Positions 12,765 through 24,400 of a stretch of 64,000 nucleotides of DNA are shown piece by piece (within the stretch, counting starts at the first letter, position 1; each line of letters begins with the position of its first letter). The position numbers and the translations under genes are program-made. The notes under the pieces were generated by a model that saw only the letters and a program-made list of their open reading frames with translations, ran no database searches and was not told the DNA's origin. Location: NCBI GenBank assembly GCA_014706385.1, contig JACGZH010000006.1, positions 1,711,001-1,775,000 of the forward strand, read 5' to 3'. This DNA comes from Phaffia rhodozyma. Lineage: Eukaryota > Basidiomycota > Tremellomycetes > Cystofilobasidiales > Mrakiaceae.

Positions 12765-13681
12765 TTATTGTTTGTCTGGATGAGGAGGGTTAAAGTTCAC
12801 TCCAGCCGGCACTGTGGGAGTCTAATGGAAGCGGATGGAGGAAAGGATGGTTGATAACTCGCGATCAGCACACATAGAAAAGGCGATATGCAGAAATGGG
12901 AAGACAACCCGAAACGGACATACGTAGGTGGGGTATTCGCCTCTTTCCTTCAATCGTCGCGCAGCCTCTTTCATAGCCCATTCTCGTCTCCTACGAGTGT
13001 CAAATGAAATCGGTACCAAAAAAGAAAAAGAGAAAGACGAGTACACATACAAGGTATTAGATATATGGTCAGTCTGAGCTTCTCATTCAAAAGTGAACGA
13101 TGAGATAGAAGTAGGAAAATGTTTGACTGACTGTCCTCCAAAGTAGTAATTGAGAGTACAGAACGCGGCCGCACCACCTATCATCGGCCAAACTGTTCAT
13201 ATTGCAAAACATTCCAATTATGAGTGATTCAAAAAAAAAAATGCCAGCGGTCTCAGGAGTTGTGGTTATGATGAAAAGAGGAATAGACAGGATGAAGCTC
13301 ACAAAAGATGTATTCCCATACTAATCATCAACAGGAGAGGTATAAGAGATCACGAAAAGGAGGGTCAATTCAGTAGGGCAGAGCGTTCATTGAAGAACCA
13401 GACATGATGAATCCAAGACCTACACTCTTTCTGTCTCTTTTGGCCTTTTGGAAGAGGCTGTCAAACGAAGAAACAATCTCATCAGCAGAGAGCAAACGAT
13501 ACATTATAGTGTAACGAATCAGATTGATAAACCAGAGAAAACAGACCTTTTCACCGAAAAGGTAACCGGTAGGCTCATTGAATCCGTGAGCAAATCTCTT
13601 TTGTGAAGCCAAAAGCTGGGGAGAGACTGGAACGAAAAGAACTGGTCTATACATCTTGACGAGAGTGTTTGGTCTAAGCAT
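12765..13681 (-). CDS. NADH:ubiquinone oxidoreductase ESSS subunit (NDUFB11 homologue)
   Basis: This is an accessory subunit of respiratory complex I with one inner-membrane helix. Six exons (13681-13547, 13457-13424, 13320-13303, 13192-13132, 12990-12924, 12821-12765) splice to 123 residues with no frame break. Exon 3 is only 18 nt. The product has a basic mitochondrial leader (LLASQKRFAHGF), the family signature FNEPTGYLFGEKPLPKGQKR followed by ELWEYI, one hydrophobic segment (WPMIGGAAAFCTLNYYF), and a tail WAMKEAARRLKERGEYP. The NEPTGYLFGEK block and small size are what identify it. It shares a 244-bp divergent promoter with TIM54. Identification is by motif memory, not alignment. Confidence 0.75.
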
Positions 13682-13925
13682 GACTAGTTGAGAGCTAATG
13701 GTGATATCGGTGTCGGTGTCGATGGTGATGGTGATGGTGATGGCGATGGAACAACAGATGAGAGGTAGAAGAGAGACTTGACGGGGCCTCACAAAGTATA
13801 AGGTCACTTATATAAAATTCGAATACATTTATGAATTCTTAGTTTTTTCAGTTTTCATAACCACTCAACTTCTCCTCGTCAGACCATCTAGACCATCACC
13901 AACAGCAAGCATTGAACGACTAGCC

Positions 13926-15484
13926 ATGGCGACACCTACTCCGACGCCCCCGGTGGTACCCAAGCCACCGGCAAACCAACCACTTCCAGCTTATATCGTG
14001 CCGACTCTTCCGTCAAAACTACCTCACAAAGGTTGGTTCATCGCTGCAGCCATCGTCTCCATCCCGACGTACTTTTGGTACGATGACCGTCAAAAGGCAG
14101 AGGCCATCAAACAAGAGTATCTTGCCAAAGTCAAATTCCTAGCTGAGAAGCCCTTAGAAGATGGTCATCTTGGTGGAGTCAGGACTTGCACTGTTTATGC
14201 GTCCAGATGGCCGGGTGAGGAAGAAGGCAAAGCGGCCGCTTGGTGGAAACGATATGTCAAAGTTGGTTGCTTCCTTCGTTTCTGTGCTTTGTTCATCCTG
14301 GCTCGTTGACTCATAGCTCCTCCTAAATCTTTCTCTTAGCCCTACCTAGTGGCTGCTGCAGTGGATTACACGCTTCCTTCTCTCCCTGAGTATACCTCCC
14401 TGTCTGAACATCTTGCCAACAAATACCGTACTATTCGATCTACTTCATCCTCTGTGCCGTTTCAACCCCGCACACCAACCCAGCTCTCGCCCGAGCAACT
14501 CATTCAGCGCGAACTCGACGGGGGTGTTATGATCATCGGTCGACACACTCTTAAAGAGTATCTTGATGGTCTCAAGAAGGGTTGGTTCGAAGACCGACCA
14601 GACGAGAGTTGGATTGATAAGCTTGACCGGTCGATCTACGAGGATCCGGCGTTGAAAGACCAGGAGGGTTCTTCGTCCTCGCTTCCTGAAGTTCCAGAAG
14701 CATCTTCGAAACCGCCTTCGTCATTGTTTTCTCCTCTTGGTCCACCTCGGTCGACCTCGCCGATCGCGGTTCAGACGCCGACGTCTGCTGAACTCCCTCC
14801 TCTTCAGCCCGCGCCTTCGATGCTTCCTCCGCTCCCACCGACGATTCTGATTCCTTATCATCCCGAACTCGGATTCTCATCGATTCCTCGGTCGATCCTC
14901 TCGTTTTTCAACACCCGAGCGGACGTCAAGATGGGTGCTGAGGCAGCCATGGCATTCATCCTTCAAGAGCCTAGTAGAGATTTCCAAGGGCCAACGAATG
15001 AGCTAGTAGAACTCGGGAAGGAGCAAGGAGGAGATCTTGATTTTGATTTGGAGGATGGTGAATGGAGAGTACCCGGGAATTTTGAAAAGACGCCAAAACA
15101 GGTCGAAGAACGAATGAAGACGTACTACGAAGGTTTACCACCCAAGTTGAAAGCCGTTTGGGAGCTGCGAAAGGGAACTCGAGGTTTGTCTCTTTGCGTC
15201 TCTCTGAATGAAAGCTGTGCTCTCTCCATGGGGTTTCACACCTTCTTACCTGTCTCTGAATTTTATTAGAACCCACCGATGCCGAACAACGACACCCTCC
15301 GTTCTCTCTGGAAGAGTACCTCGAAGGCCAGATCAAGAGAGAGAGACGAGCGAAAGGAGATCTAGCAGGTTACGAGCTTTTGAAAAAGAACTCACCCTTG
15401 ACTTGGGACGATAGGTTCAATGCTAAGTGGAAAGTTTGGGATTGGGATCATAAATCCAACAAGGGCGCCTCGGTGTTTTCGTGA
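13926..15484 (+). CDS. TIM54: Mitochondrial inner-membrane translocase subunit Tim54
   Basis: Tim54 is a component of the TIM22 carrier-translocase of the mitochondrial inner membrane. Three exons (13926-14261, 14340-15183, 15270-15484) give 464 residues. After a Pro-rich N-terminus there is a single membrane segment (HKGWFIAAAIVSIPTYFWY), then TVYASRWPGEEEGKAAAWWKRYVKPYLVAAAVDY. Next comes GGVMIIGRHTLKEYLDGLKKGWFE, the family hallmark where yeast has a GRHTFKEY-like block. A Pro/Ser-rich middle and a C-terminal DRFNAKWKVWDWD complete the protein. Both introns keep the frame. It stands head to head with the complex I subunit gene, a pairing of two mitochondrial inner-membrane proteins. Confidence 0.88.
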
Positions 15485-17044
15485 GAGGCAAGGATGGCGA
15501 ATATGTTTCTGGTTTCCAGAGCTTCTCGGTCAAAGTCGACTAAACGAATAAAAAGGGATTACCATGTATATTATACTGGGAATGACTTATCAAGTTGGGG
15601 AAGCATCGGACTAACGAAGCGCCCTGAATTGACGCCCTGACCGACCGTTTTCACTTGCGTTGCTCACAGCCTCCTTTCTCTTCCTATCTGTGTTTTTCTT
15701 TTTCTTTCTCTTTACGTGAACTGATCGAACAGCCACGTCGTATTTCCTCTCCGTCCGATATTATTTTCGTCTGATGTGTTCCTAATACTGACTGAACCGG
15801 AGTAAGTTGAATAAAATATCCAAGTCTAAAGAGAGAAAAAAAACAAGAAGCCCTGTTTGTCTCTTGTTATGTAATGTATTTTGGTATCAGGTATCAAAGT
15901 ATAAGAGCCGACTGGGACGAAAGTAGATGGATCAACCGATTAACGATTCGATATCGACCTTCTAGAAATCGACTCTGGGAGATCTAAGGGATGTATTTCC
16001 GGCCATTCTCGTCCTCGCTCTTCCACCTTCTCTGCGTGATCCAGCTTTTCAGTGTCGGCGTCGCTGACGCCGATGACGTCGGATTCGTCAAAAATCTTGC
16101 GAAGCCTGTCGGGCCAAATTACCAAGACGAAACTCGTCTGGCAAGGACACGATACCTAAATGAGAAGAACGGGAAAAAAAGGGCGGAGAGGATGGAGAAG
16201 AGGATCAAAGGATGGCATTATGGATCTTATGATGGTTCTGGGGAACAGGAGTTCAAAAAAACAAAGGTGGGAGACGATAAATCATTCCTCTTTCTTAACT
16301 ATTTTACCCTCCTTATCTCCCTTCAAGGTTCTTTTGAAACCCTTATCGCTCAGTTGATTGACCCGCGCATCTATGAGGGATTTAAACAGGAATAAATCCA
16401 GACAGAAACTTCTAGATTTACCGTTGTCATTGTAGGACCGCTCATGTTTCTTTTAAAGGTTCATTGAGGATCTACTTCTTTTGAAGGAAGAACCACATTG
16501 ACTTTCTGCGACTCTTTTCTGTTTGCCTCGCTCTTCTTCTCTTTCATCGTTTTTTCTATATTTATTCGGGACACAGTTTCTAGTTTCCAAACTCTATCTT
16601 CTCTTCTATTGGGACGCTTTTCCCCATCTATGCCCCTATCCTTGTCGTCTTTCCCTCTTTGTCATTATTCTGTCTCTGGATTATCGATCCTTATTATCTC
16701 GATTGGATGTCCCCTTCGATTCATTCCTTCATCCGATCCTCCACCCAGTGTCATATCTGTTATTCACCCTCTTTTTGTTATTTATTTTGATAATCGAACA
16801 CTCAACAGATGCAAAATCTATGATGACCTGAATTGTTTGTATTTCGAAACCCAACTTAATAGACAATGGATAAGGCAAGACGATGATGTAATGCGGACCC
16901 CTCTCCTAACTTGCCTCGACTACTCATCAAAAAAAGAACAGAATAAGATTCATACAGAGAAAGAACAATACGACAGTGGAAGACAGAAGGGTTCTGCTCG
17001 AGGATCGGTTGATCCTCGAGCAGAGAGGGAGCCTAGTGTTTTTC
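15485..17044. other. Long convergent spacer with one doubtful small ORF
   Basis: This is 1.5 kb between the stops of TIM54 (+) and AIP1 (-). It is pyrimidine-rich around 16440-16780 and A-rich around 15820-15850. The only open frame with some protein-like character is at 15991-16395 on the + strand and is listed separately. Confidence 0.4.
15991..16395 (+). CDS. Possible small hypothetical protein
   Basis: This open frame of 134 codons starts at ATG with a hydrophobic N-terminus (SSLFHLLCVIQLFSVGVADA), which could be a signal peptide. A charged segment follows, rich in Arg/Lys/Glu with an amphipathic look (KRAERMEKRIKGWHYGSYDGS). The last 45 residues, after a GTGGGA at about 16267, look like intron translation. 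I do not recognise a family. A short minus-strand frame (15940-16125) overlaps it and is equally unsupported. It may be part of a small gene whose exon borders I could not place, or chance. Confidence 0.25.
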   Translation: MYFRPFSSSLFHLLCVIQLFSVGVADADDVGFVKNLAKPVGPNYQDETRLARTRYLNEKNGKKRAERMEKRIKGWHYGSYDGSGEQEFKKTKVGDDKSFLFLNYFTLLISLQGSFETLIAQLIDPRIYEGFKQE

Positions 17045-19809
17045 TCAATGGAAGACGATGTCCCAGAATCTGACGGTGGCGTCGGATCCGGCACTAGCGA
17101 GTCGCGATGGGTTAACCCATTCCACACCTGTCGCTCCGCCTGCATGTGCATTCTGTTGCGTGTTTCCAGTGAGTTGAATTGTACCAGCCGGTCAGTCGAC
17201 TGAGGAGAAGATCAACAAACCAAGTGCGAAAAGAGAAACCAATCATACAGGTATTTTGATAGACCTCAATGGTCTTTCCACGCTCCAAACGAAAACATTC
17301 GTGTCCAAGCTCGAACTCGCACAATGTTTACCGTCAGTTGTCCATCGAAGAGAAGTGATTCGACCTGTATGCGAACCCCATCTGCCTGAGATCTTGATCT
17401 ACGTGTCCTCGACCCATGAATATCAGAAACTCTTTCCAAATGAGGGATAGACAGATAAGGAGGTGGGGACACATACTTTACGTCCGGTTATGTCGTACAC
17501 CTGGATCTTTCCTCCTGACTGAACAAAGAGAGTGTGTGTGTAACAGCCGGACGTGTTGAACAGCATTGATGAGCTTCTCAAATGTCAGAACCGCTCGAAA
17601 AGAGAGCTGACGATGACCTACTTCTCCAGCAGCGAGTAGAGTTCCCTCAGGATTAAAAGAGACGACATAGACCGGGTTCCTGTTATCTGTGAACGTCGTC
17701 GTTGGGTTTGCAGAACTGAGTTTCTCAGGGGCTTCCTTTGAAAACTCGAAGACATAAACTTTGTTTGCCTACCAGCCGCGCGGGAAGCGATAGAACGAAT
17801 GAAAGATTCATGCGCCACCAAACCGAAAACTCCATCAGTATGAAAAAGAAAAAGAAAGAGAAAGAGAAAGAGGAAAGGGGAAGCGAAAACGAAAAGACAA
17901 ACCTCTGTACCGACGGCCAAGAGGCCGTCTGCTAGATCGACGCTTAGTACGCGCTCGCCCTCAAAAGACCTGGAAGCGACCTTCTTGCCGCTGACGAGCA
18001 CATCGACCGCCTGACCTGTGCTGACTGCGACGAGATCCTTTGCTGAGAGGGAGGCGATGGAAGTAGGCTGAGCGCCTGTCGGGAGAGTATTTGATCTATA
18101 ACCAAAACATAATGATATGTTATTATCATCCGGAGAAAAGGGCAAGAGAGAGAGAAGAAAAGAGCGAACGAGTATTCTCCTTGCTTGACCTCTCTGACAG
18201 AATCGTCCCAGCCGGCAGACCAAACGCCATCGACTCCGTTAGCAAATCCGACGAGCTGTCCGCCATGGCCAACTCCGACAACGTCCTTCCATGTGTTCTC
18301 TTCGAGCCGTTTGACTCCGCCGTCGAACCCTCCTGCCCAAAAGGTTCCTTCGGTCTCACCGGTGACGAAACCAGTAGCGGTGATTCCTCTGGTTGGGCCT
18401 AAGAGAGACGTCCTTCTGTCAGGCTCTCGTGTATCGAGGATGTGTAGTGCACCTGAGAGCGAGACAGATGCTAAGGTTTGAGGAGTCAGGTAGGTTAATC
18501 CAAGCTGCTGGCTGGAAGGATCTGAAGAGGAAGAGAAAGACAGGTTGAACGAGGTGGTAGCGGAGAGCGTTGAGGGGTCATAAAGTTGGATGATGGACGA
18601 CGCTGAGGAGGTCGCCAAAGAAGCAGAGTCTGGGGAGAATGCAAGGCCATACTGAGTCGTGTTGAAATTAAAGGAGGAGAGAAATGGGAGAAAGAAACAT
18701 CATAAAGTATCAGCAAGATGAACTACAAATGACAAAAACCGAGAGAAAACTCACCAGGGAAGACGAGGACGCTCCTGCGCTCAGCTCTCCTTTGATATCT
18801 CCCTCGGCGCCTTCATAGAGGAAAACTTTGCCGTCGGCACCAACGGAAGCAAAGACGTCTCCGGAGGGTGCATATTGAACATCGTTGATGAAGGATGAGT
18901 GAGATTTGATAATCTGTCATGAAAGGCGTCCGTATAGCTTAGGGTGTAAGCTGATGGGATGACAGTATTGCGCATGATGAACGACCTTATGAAGGAAAGA
19001 CCAACCTTGGAGAATTTATAGGGAACTCCGTTAAGAAGTACGATGTTTCCATCATCACCGCAGGTGACCGCCCTGAATGGACGCTTAGGACGCAGGGTGA
19101 CGGCGTTGATGGCTTTGGAATGACCACTAATCTCACCGCAAGAAGTGCCTCCGTCGACAAGGATGGCCTTGCCGAAGGATTCTCTACCCTCACCGACGAC
19201 TACAAGACGTTTGCTCTCCGAATCCCAGGCGAGATCGTTTGCCCTTCCTCCGAGAAGCGACTTGGATTCGAGTTTGAGGATCTGATCGGACCCGGCGACA
19301 TCCCAAACGCGGACGGTACCGGATGCATCGGCGCTCGCGCAGTAGTAGCCTGAGGGAGAGAGTCTTGCGATAGTCGGAGGGGTAAGGTGTTGAGTGTACG
19401 TGATCGACTGTGCTAGGTTCTGGGATGGTATTTATGTTTTATGAGGAGCTAATAAGGTTAGGACTGAGGCAACTCATGGAATGTCCGTCGGAGGAAAAGA
19501 ACGCACGCGGATGTCTCGAATCTAGGACGTTCGGTCGGAAAGGGAATGAGCGAAGAAGATGAGATATCTAGTTTCAGAACCCAACATCGACGATTGCAAG
19601 GTTGTATACTCACCACGACGGCCTTTTCGTTAACGTACACGAGCTTTTCACCTTTACCATCCGAGCTGATCTTACAGGCCCGGCCTCTGTTTTTGTTTGT
19701 AGGTCACTCGGTTATCAGTCATGAGTATAGGGAAACCTTCACGATTTTATCGAACGAACCTTGTAGTAACCGGATTGGGTGGATAAACGCCTGCTTTATT
19801 GTAGGACAT
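17045..19809 (-). CDS. AIP1: Actin-interacting protein 1 (WDR1 homologue), WD40 repeats
   Basis: Aip1 works with cofilin to disassemble actin filaments in cortical patches. The ATG at 19809 gives MSYNKAGVYPPNPVTTRF, followed by KLVYVNEKAVVV, then TYTQH-type linkers and ATIARLSPSGYYCASADASGTVRVWDVAG. Next are GRANDLAWDSESKRLVVVGEG and SGHSKAINAVTLRPKRPFRAVTCGDDG. All of these are textbook for the first propeller of Aip1. The last exon reads NAHAGGATGVEWVNP and DATVRFWDIVFH, matching the family's final blade. At least seven exons are needed. One intron (about 17830-17900) carries a CTTT/CCTTT-rich run. It is divergent from the KH gene across 1.66 kb. Confidence 0.92.
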
Positions 19810-21471
19810 GACTGTCTATATGTTCAAGTGTGTTAAGTAAGAATGACTGAAGAGAGAGAGAGAGCGGGGTCGAGATGGAGGCTGAAAGAGATATAGATGG
19901 ATAGAGATCAGAAAGAACACGTGTGGTCATCTGTATGGTTACAATCCATAATACGATGTAATTACGCTAAAATTATGAATTATATCGTAGGCGAAAACGT
20001 AATCGCCTCTCTCACACGTGATGTACAGCTGGTACGAGATTTAACTTGGAGACACGACAGGGCGGTAGAGACTAGAATGGTTAGGGAAAGAAATAGACGC
20101 GACAACACGACTAGGATGTACCTAAGAACATCAGACATATTGATGGAAAAATACTCTGCAGATGAGATGTGAGTACTTGGAGAGATTCGGCAGAGTCGAA
20201 ACATCCTTGGACAGGATGAGATTGGCGATAGAGAGAGAGAGAGAGGCAAAGCAGAGTGTCTGTTTGAAGAACTGGAAGAGAATCCCATCAAGAGACTTTC
20301 AGCCCGGACTATAACGCGTACCACGACAAAGCTGGATAGAGAATAGAGTTGAACTTAATAGATATCTGCAAGACACTGTCAAAGATGATGCACCATACCT
20401 CCTTCAGGAGTCACAACAAAATACAAGACGTCTATGACGAGGTTCCATAAAGAACTACAACAAGATCTTATGAATGACAACAACGATGCTACAAGGTGAT
20501 GCAAAGAACCGCACAGAAACACAACGGACCTGTACAGAGATTTCAGGTGTACCACGTCAAAAAAACAGTTGAGAAAAATTACTAGAAAGATGACTAGGTC
20601 AGATTACAGACGACAATAAGGAAAATTCGTAGCCCTGAGCTGTATGCGCATACAGCCACGCCTCTGATTTCCATCTCTCGTCTTCGTTCCATCCGTCCCC
20701 GTTGAGTTTGTTCCCTTTCTTACCCACCCGACTACCTTCCTTCCTCCGTTTATCCCGTTCCTATAACTCTTGTCCAGGAGGAGGAAACCAAGAGTAAACT
20801 CTTCCATACGTACACTCATATCGACATATTTCTTTCCTAGAAGAGGAACAGCAAGAGAGAACGTCAGCCTATACCCCATCCATCCTCATCGTCCAAGCGT
20901 TTCTTTCCGATTCCTCCCTCTTGTTCCTTGGCTGCTGCTTCTATAATCAACACCAACAGTCACTCGCTCCTCTTTTCTTGCCTTCCTTCGGTTTGTCTTC
21001 AGGCCGTCTTATCGTTTCCATCAGCAAACGATCGTCCTGCTGTTAAAACAATTCATTCAACAGGCCGAGATCCCATCTACTCTGGACGGTCGTGTCTTTT
21101 GCTCATTTGGTTCAGTCACCCCTGTGCCTTTGCTTCCGTGACCCGTGTTGGTCTCTGAGCTCTTTGCATAAACACTCTTCTTGCACTCCTTTGCTCTCTC
21201 TTCTTGTCTGGACTGTCAGGTCGTCCTCTCGTATCCCATCGTTCAGTCCGTATACGTCCTCCTCTTCTCTTCTCCGTTCGATTCACGTCCTTGGGTTGAC
21301 TTACTCTTCTATCCACCTTCCCCACCTCAGTTCATTCGCGTTTATTGTACAACTTTTTTCTTGGAAGGATCTTATACCCCCTTCCTCTTGTGCCCTTTCA
21401 CGTCGCATTTCTTCCCGTTGTCTTTCTAAATTTCACTTATCCCTCATCACTCTTCTTGAATCCTACTCAAC
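19810..21471. other. 1.66-kb divergent intergenic region with long pyrimidine-rich leader
   Basis: This region lies between the AIP1 and KH start codons. Bases 20880-21471 are strongly C+T-rich on the + strand, typical of a long fungal 5' leader or promoter for the KH gene. A (GA)n run sits at about 19851-19864 and another at about 20232-20246. Open frames here look like chance. Confidence 0.45.
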
Positions 21472-24400
21472 ATGGATCTCTTTACTACATCCTTCTTCCT
21501 CTCATCCCCACCACTCATCCCGTTTTCGGCCAATCTACCGGATGGCAGCTCACAAACACCTACAGAAGCTCTTCAACGACTCGCTTCAGAGATTGGCTCC
21601 AGAGAGGGCTGCTTGCTCACTGTCACTCCAGCCTCCAGAGTGACGAATCCGACAACAACTACGACGACTTACAACAGCAGTAATAGTAACAGCAACAATC
21701 CTCCAGCCTCAACATCTCCCCCGTCCTCTGCTAGTCCGACTACAGTAGCATCGACCTCGCCTTCCCTGCTTCATTATCCTAGCTTTCAGCAATCTCATCT
21801 CCGTCAGCCCGCAGGCCATGCGTATGCTCAGCCTCAGCCCCAAACACAATTTTCATATCCGTTTCCTAATCAGCCCCGCTCGCCCCGTCGGTCCGCGGAC
21901 GAGTCTTATCATCAGACTAGAGGGTACAACATCCTCATATCTGGAACTCACGCTCAGGTCCTCCATGCCAAGGGCGCCTTCCTCAGAGACTGCCAACGAT
22001 CGATTGTCCACCGGATCAAAGTGCCTCGATCAGACGTTTTAGACTCCCCGTCGGCAGCAATCATCAACCAGGATAGTTTCAAGCCAGGCGTTCAGGCCAG
22101 GCTAGATGATATCTCCACACTTACAGGTGCCTCGGTCACCGTTTCATTTGACCAGACGGCCTCTTCAGCCCTCGGCAACTCAGCCAGAGCACAGGGTATG
22201 TCAGAGGACAGCAGAGAAAAACAGGCTTTTGGACTTGAAACCGAACGCACTTGTGGCATCATCGTCGAGGGCGAGTCGAGCTCGGTTGACGCGGCCAAAG
22301 TTAGGGTGCTAGTTTTTCTGGACGAATTGGCAAGTTTTGTTTCCGTCTAGCACCTTTACTTATCATGAGTTTCTTAATAGCGTCCTGATTTTCTTTTGAT
22401 CTCGCACATTTACAGACTGGACTTCATTCGGCCTCTTGTGAGATCGACTACAAGCTTCATTCAATCATCGCCGGTCGGAAACGACAGGTCATTCAGACCA
22501 TCCAGGAGGAAACAGGGACGAACATTTATTTCCCGACCGCCTCGCTCTCTTTACTACCTTCTTCGATGCCACCGTCCTCGCCTCTCTCGGCGCTTCCGCC
22601 TAGTCCATCGATGCCCTCTCCTCTGCTCGTCCGTCCGTTCGGTGGACCTGGTGGCCCTATCCCTCTTCCTCCGCCCGGACAACAATCAAACGTGAGGCCA
22701 TTCCAACCGGGACACAATCGGACCAATCTGCCGTATCTGCCTCCTCCCCCTCTCTCAATGCCTCCGCAGCCGTCGGCATCTTCCTCGCCGGCATCGTCGT
22801 CGTTACACCCTCACGCTCATTCACAGCCTATGAATGCTTTTACCCCTCCGCACAGAAACATGCTGCCTTATCCCCAATCCCAGCTCCAGCAGGCCCCAGG
22901 ATCGTCTTATCCTGCGTATTCTGTGTATTCAAACCCTTACGGGCCGTCTCCACAGCAGCAGCAGCAGCAGCAGCAAGGAGGATACACTGGCTTCCCTGGA
23001 GCAGTCAGTGCCGGTGCCGGTGCCGGTGTCGGTATTAGCATCGGTCCAGGGCCGGTTGGAGGAAGAGCCCCAGGAGGCGGAATTGAGAAAGCGCTTCGGC
23101 TGAATGGGAATGGCCCGTGGGAATCTAATCAGTCCGCTCAGATGACCGGTCCCGGATCTGGATCAGGAGAAGCAAAGAATACGATCTGGATCACGGGCGA
23201 GTTCTTTGGTGTTCAGAGAGCTAGGGACATGATCTACCAGATCGCTGGTGGAAAGATCAGAGTACGTTTTAGGGTTTTTCCTTGTTTTGTCATCGATTCT
23301 CATCACCTCTCTTTTTACTCAATTACAGAGCAAATGCATCATTTCGAGAGACACTCCGATCTTGCCTCGAAAGTTGGACTGGCTGGCGACCGAACGAGTG
23401 GATGAAGTCCGAGGGATCATGATTGACAACGGAACGTTCATTCAATTTCCAACCCTTGGCAGTCAAGGTAGCTTGATCACCGTATTTGGTGACTCCAGAG
23501 TCGTGATCGAACGGACGATCCGATCCGTCATGGCACTTGCCTGTCAATTCTTAGATGCTTCTTTCTGGCTTCTTCCACTTTCGTTTGATGTGCTCATGCC
23601 TTCAAACTCGATCAACCCGATAGGCATCCAACCGGCGTTGTTGCACATCGCAAACGCTTCAGGTGCAGAGGTCGTTTGGAAGAGTAATTGTTTTGAGTTC
23701 CACGGCTTGGAAGGTCCCGTCAGGTTAGCCGTGGGGATGGCACTCGATCTAGAAGAAGTCAAGGTACTCTTTTCGTCTTGATTTTCTCCTCTTTTTTTCC
23801 TTGTGGACATATAGAAAAGCTTCGTCCTAATCTTTTTTCTCCTCTTCTTCGTGGCATCAGAACTTTCATCGAGAGATTCGGTTTCAGATCGAGCTTGCAA
23901 ACGAGCATCGCGAATTCATCTCTGGAAAGAAGAACGGAAAGATCAACAAGATCATGAAGATGGAGAACGTCAAGATCAAGTTTGAGACGTTTAACGACTA
24001 CAACTTCTTGATGGACCTCGCTGGAAATGATACGGATGCGCTTTCTGGATTGTCGATGCTTCAGGAGGAGCTGCCGGCAGAAGTATCGTTCCATGTACCC
24101 GAGAGTTATCACAAGCGGATCATCGGTGTTGGAGGAAAGAATATTCAGCGAATTATGAAGAAGTATGGAGGTTAGTCCGGAGAAGTTTATCGTCTTCTTG
24201 TACTTCTCTCACCTTCTCTATTCGAAGGGCCACTTACTGATCGTGCCCTATCTCTGCTGGTCCCTCTCTCAGTCTACGTCAAGTTCTCGAACGCAGAGGA
24301 ATTCGCGTTGTTGGGTGGCTATGAGGACAACACGGACAATGTCGTGGCTCGGACACCGGCGAAGAACGCGATGAATCTCGAGCAGCTCAAACAGTCTGTC

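Noticed and set aside
20604..20879. 91-codon minus-strand frame upstream of the KH gene
   Set aside because: No recognisable domain; it lies in the pyrimidine-rich leader region and has no splice context.
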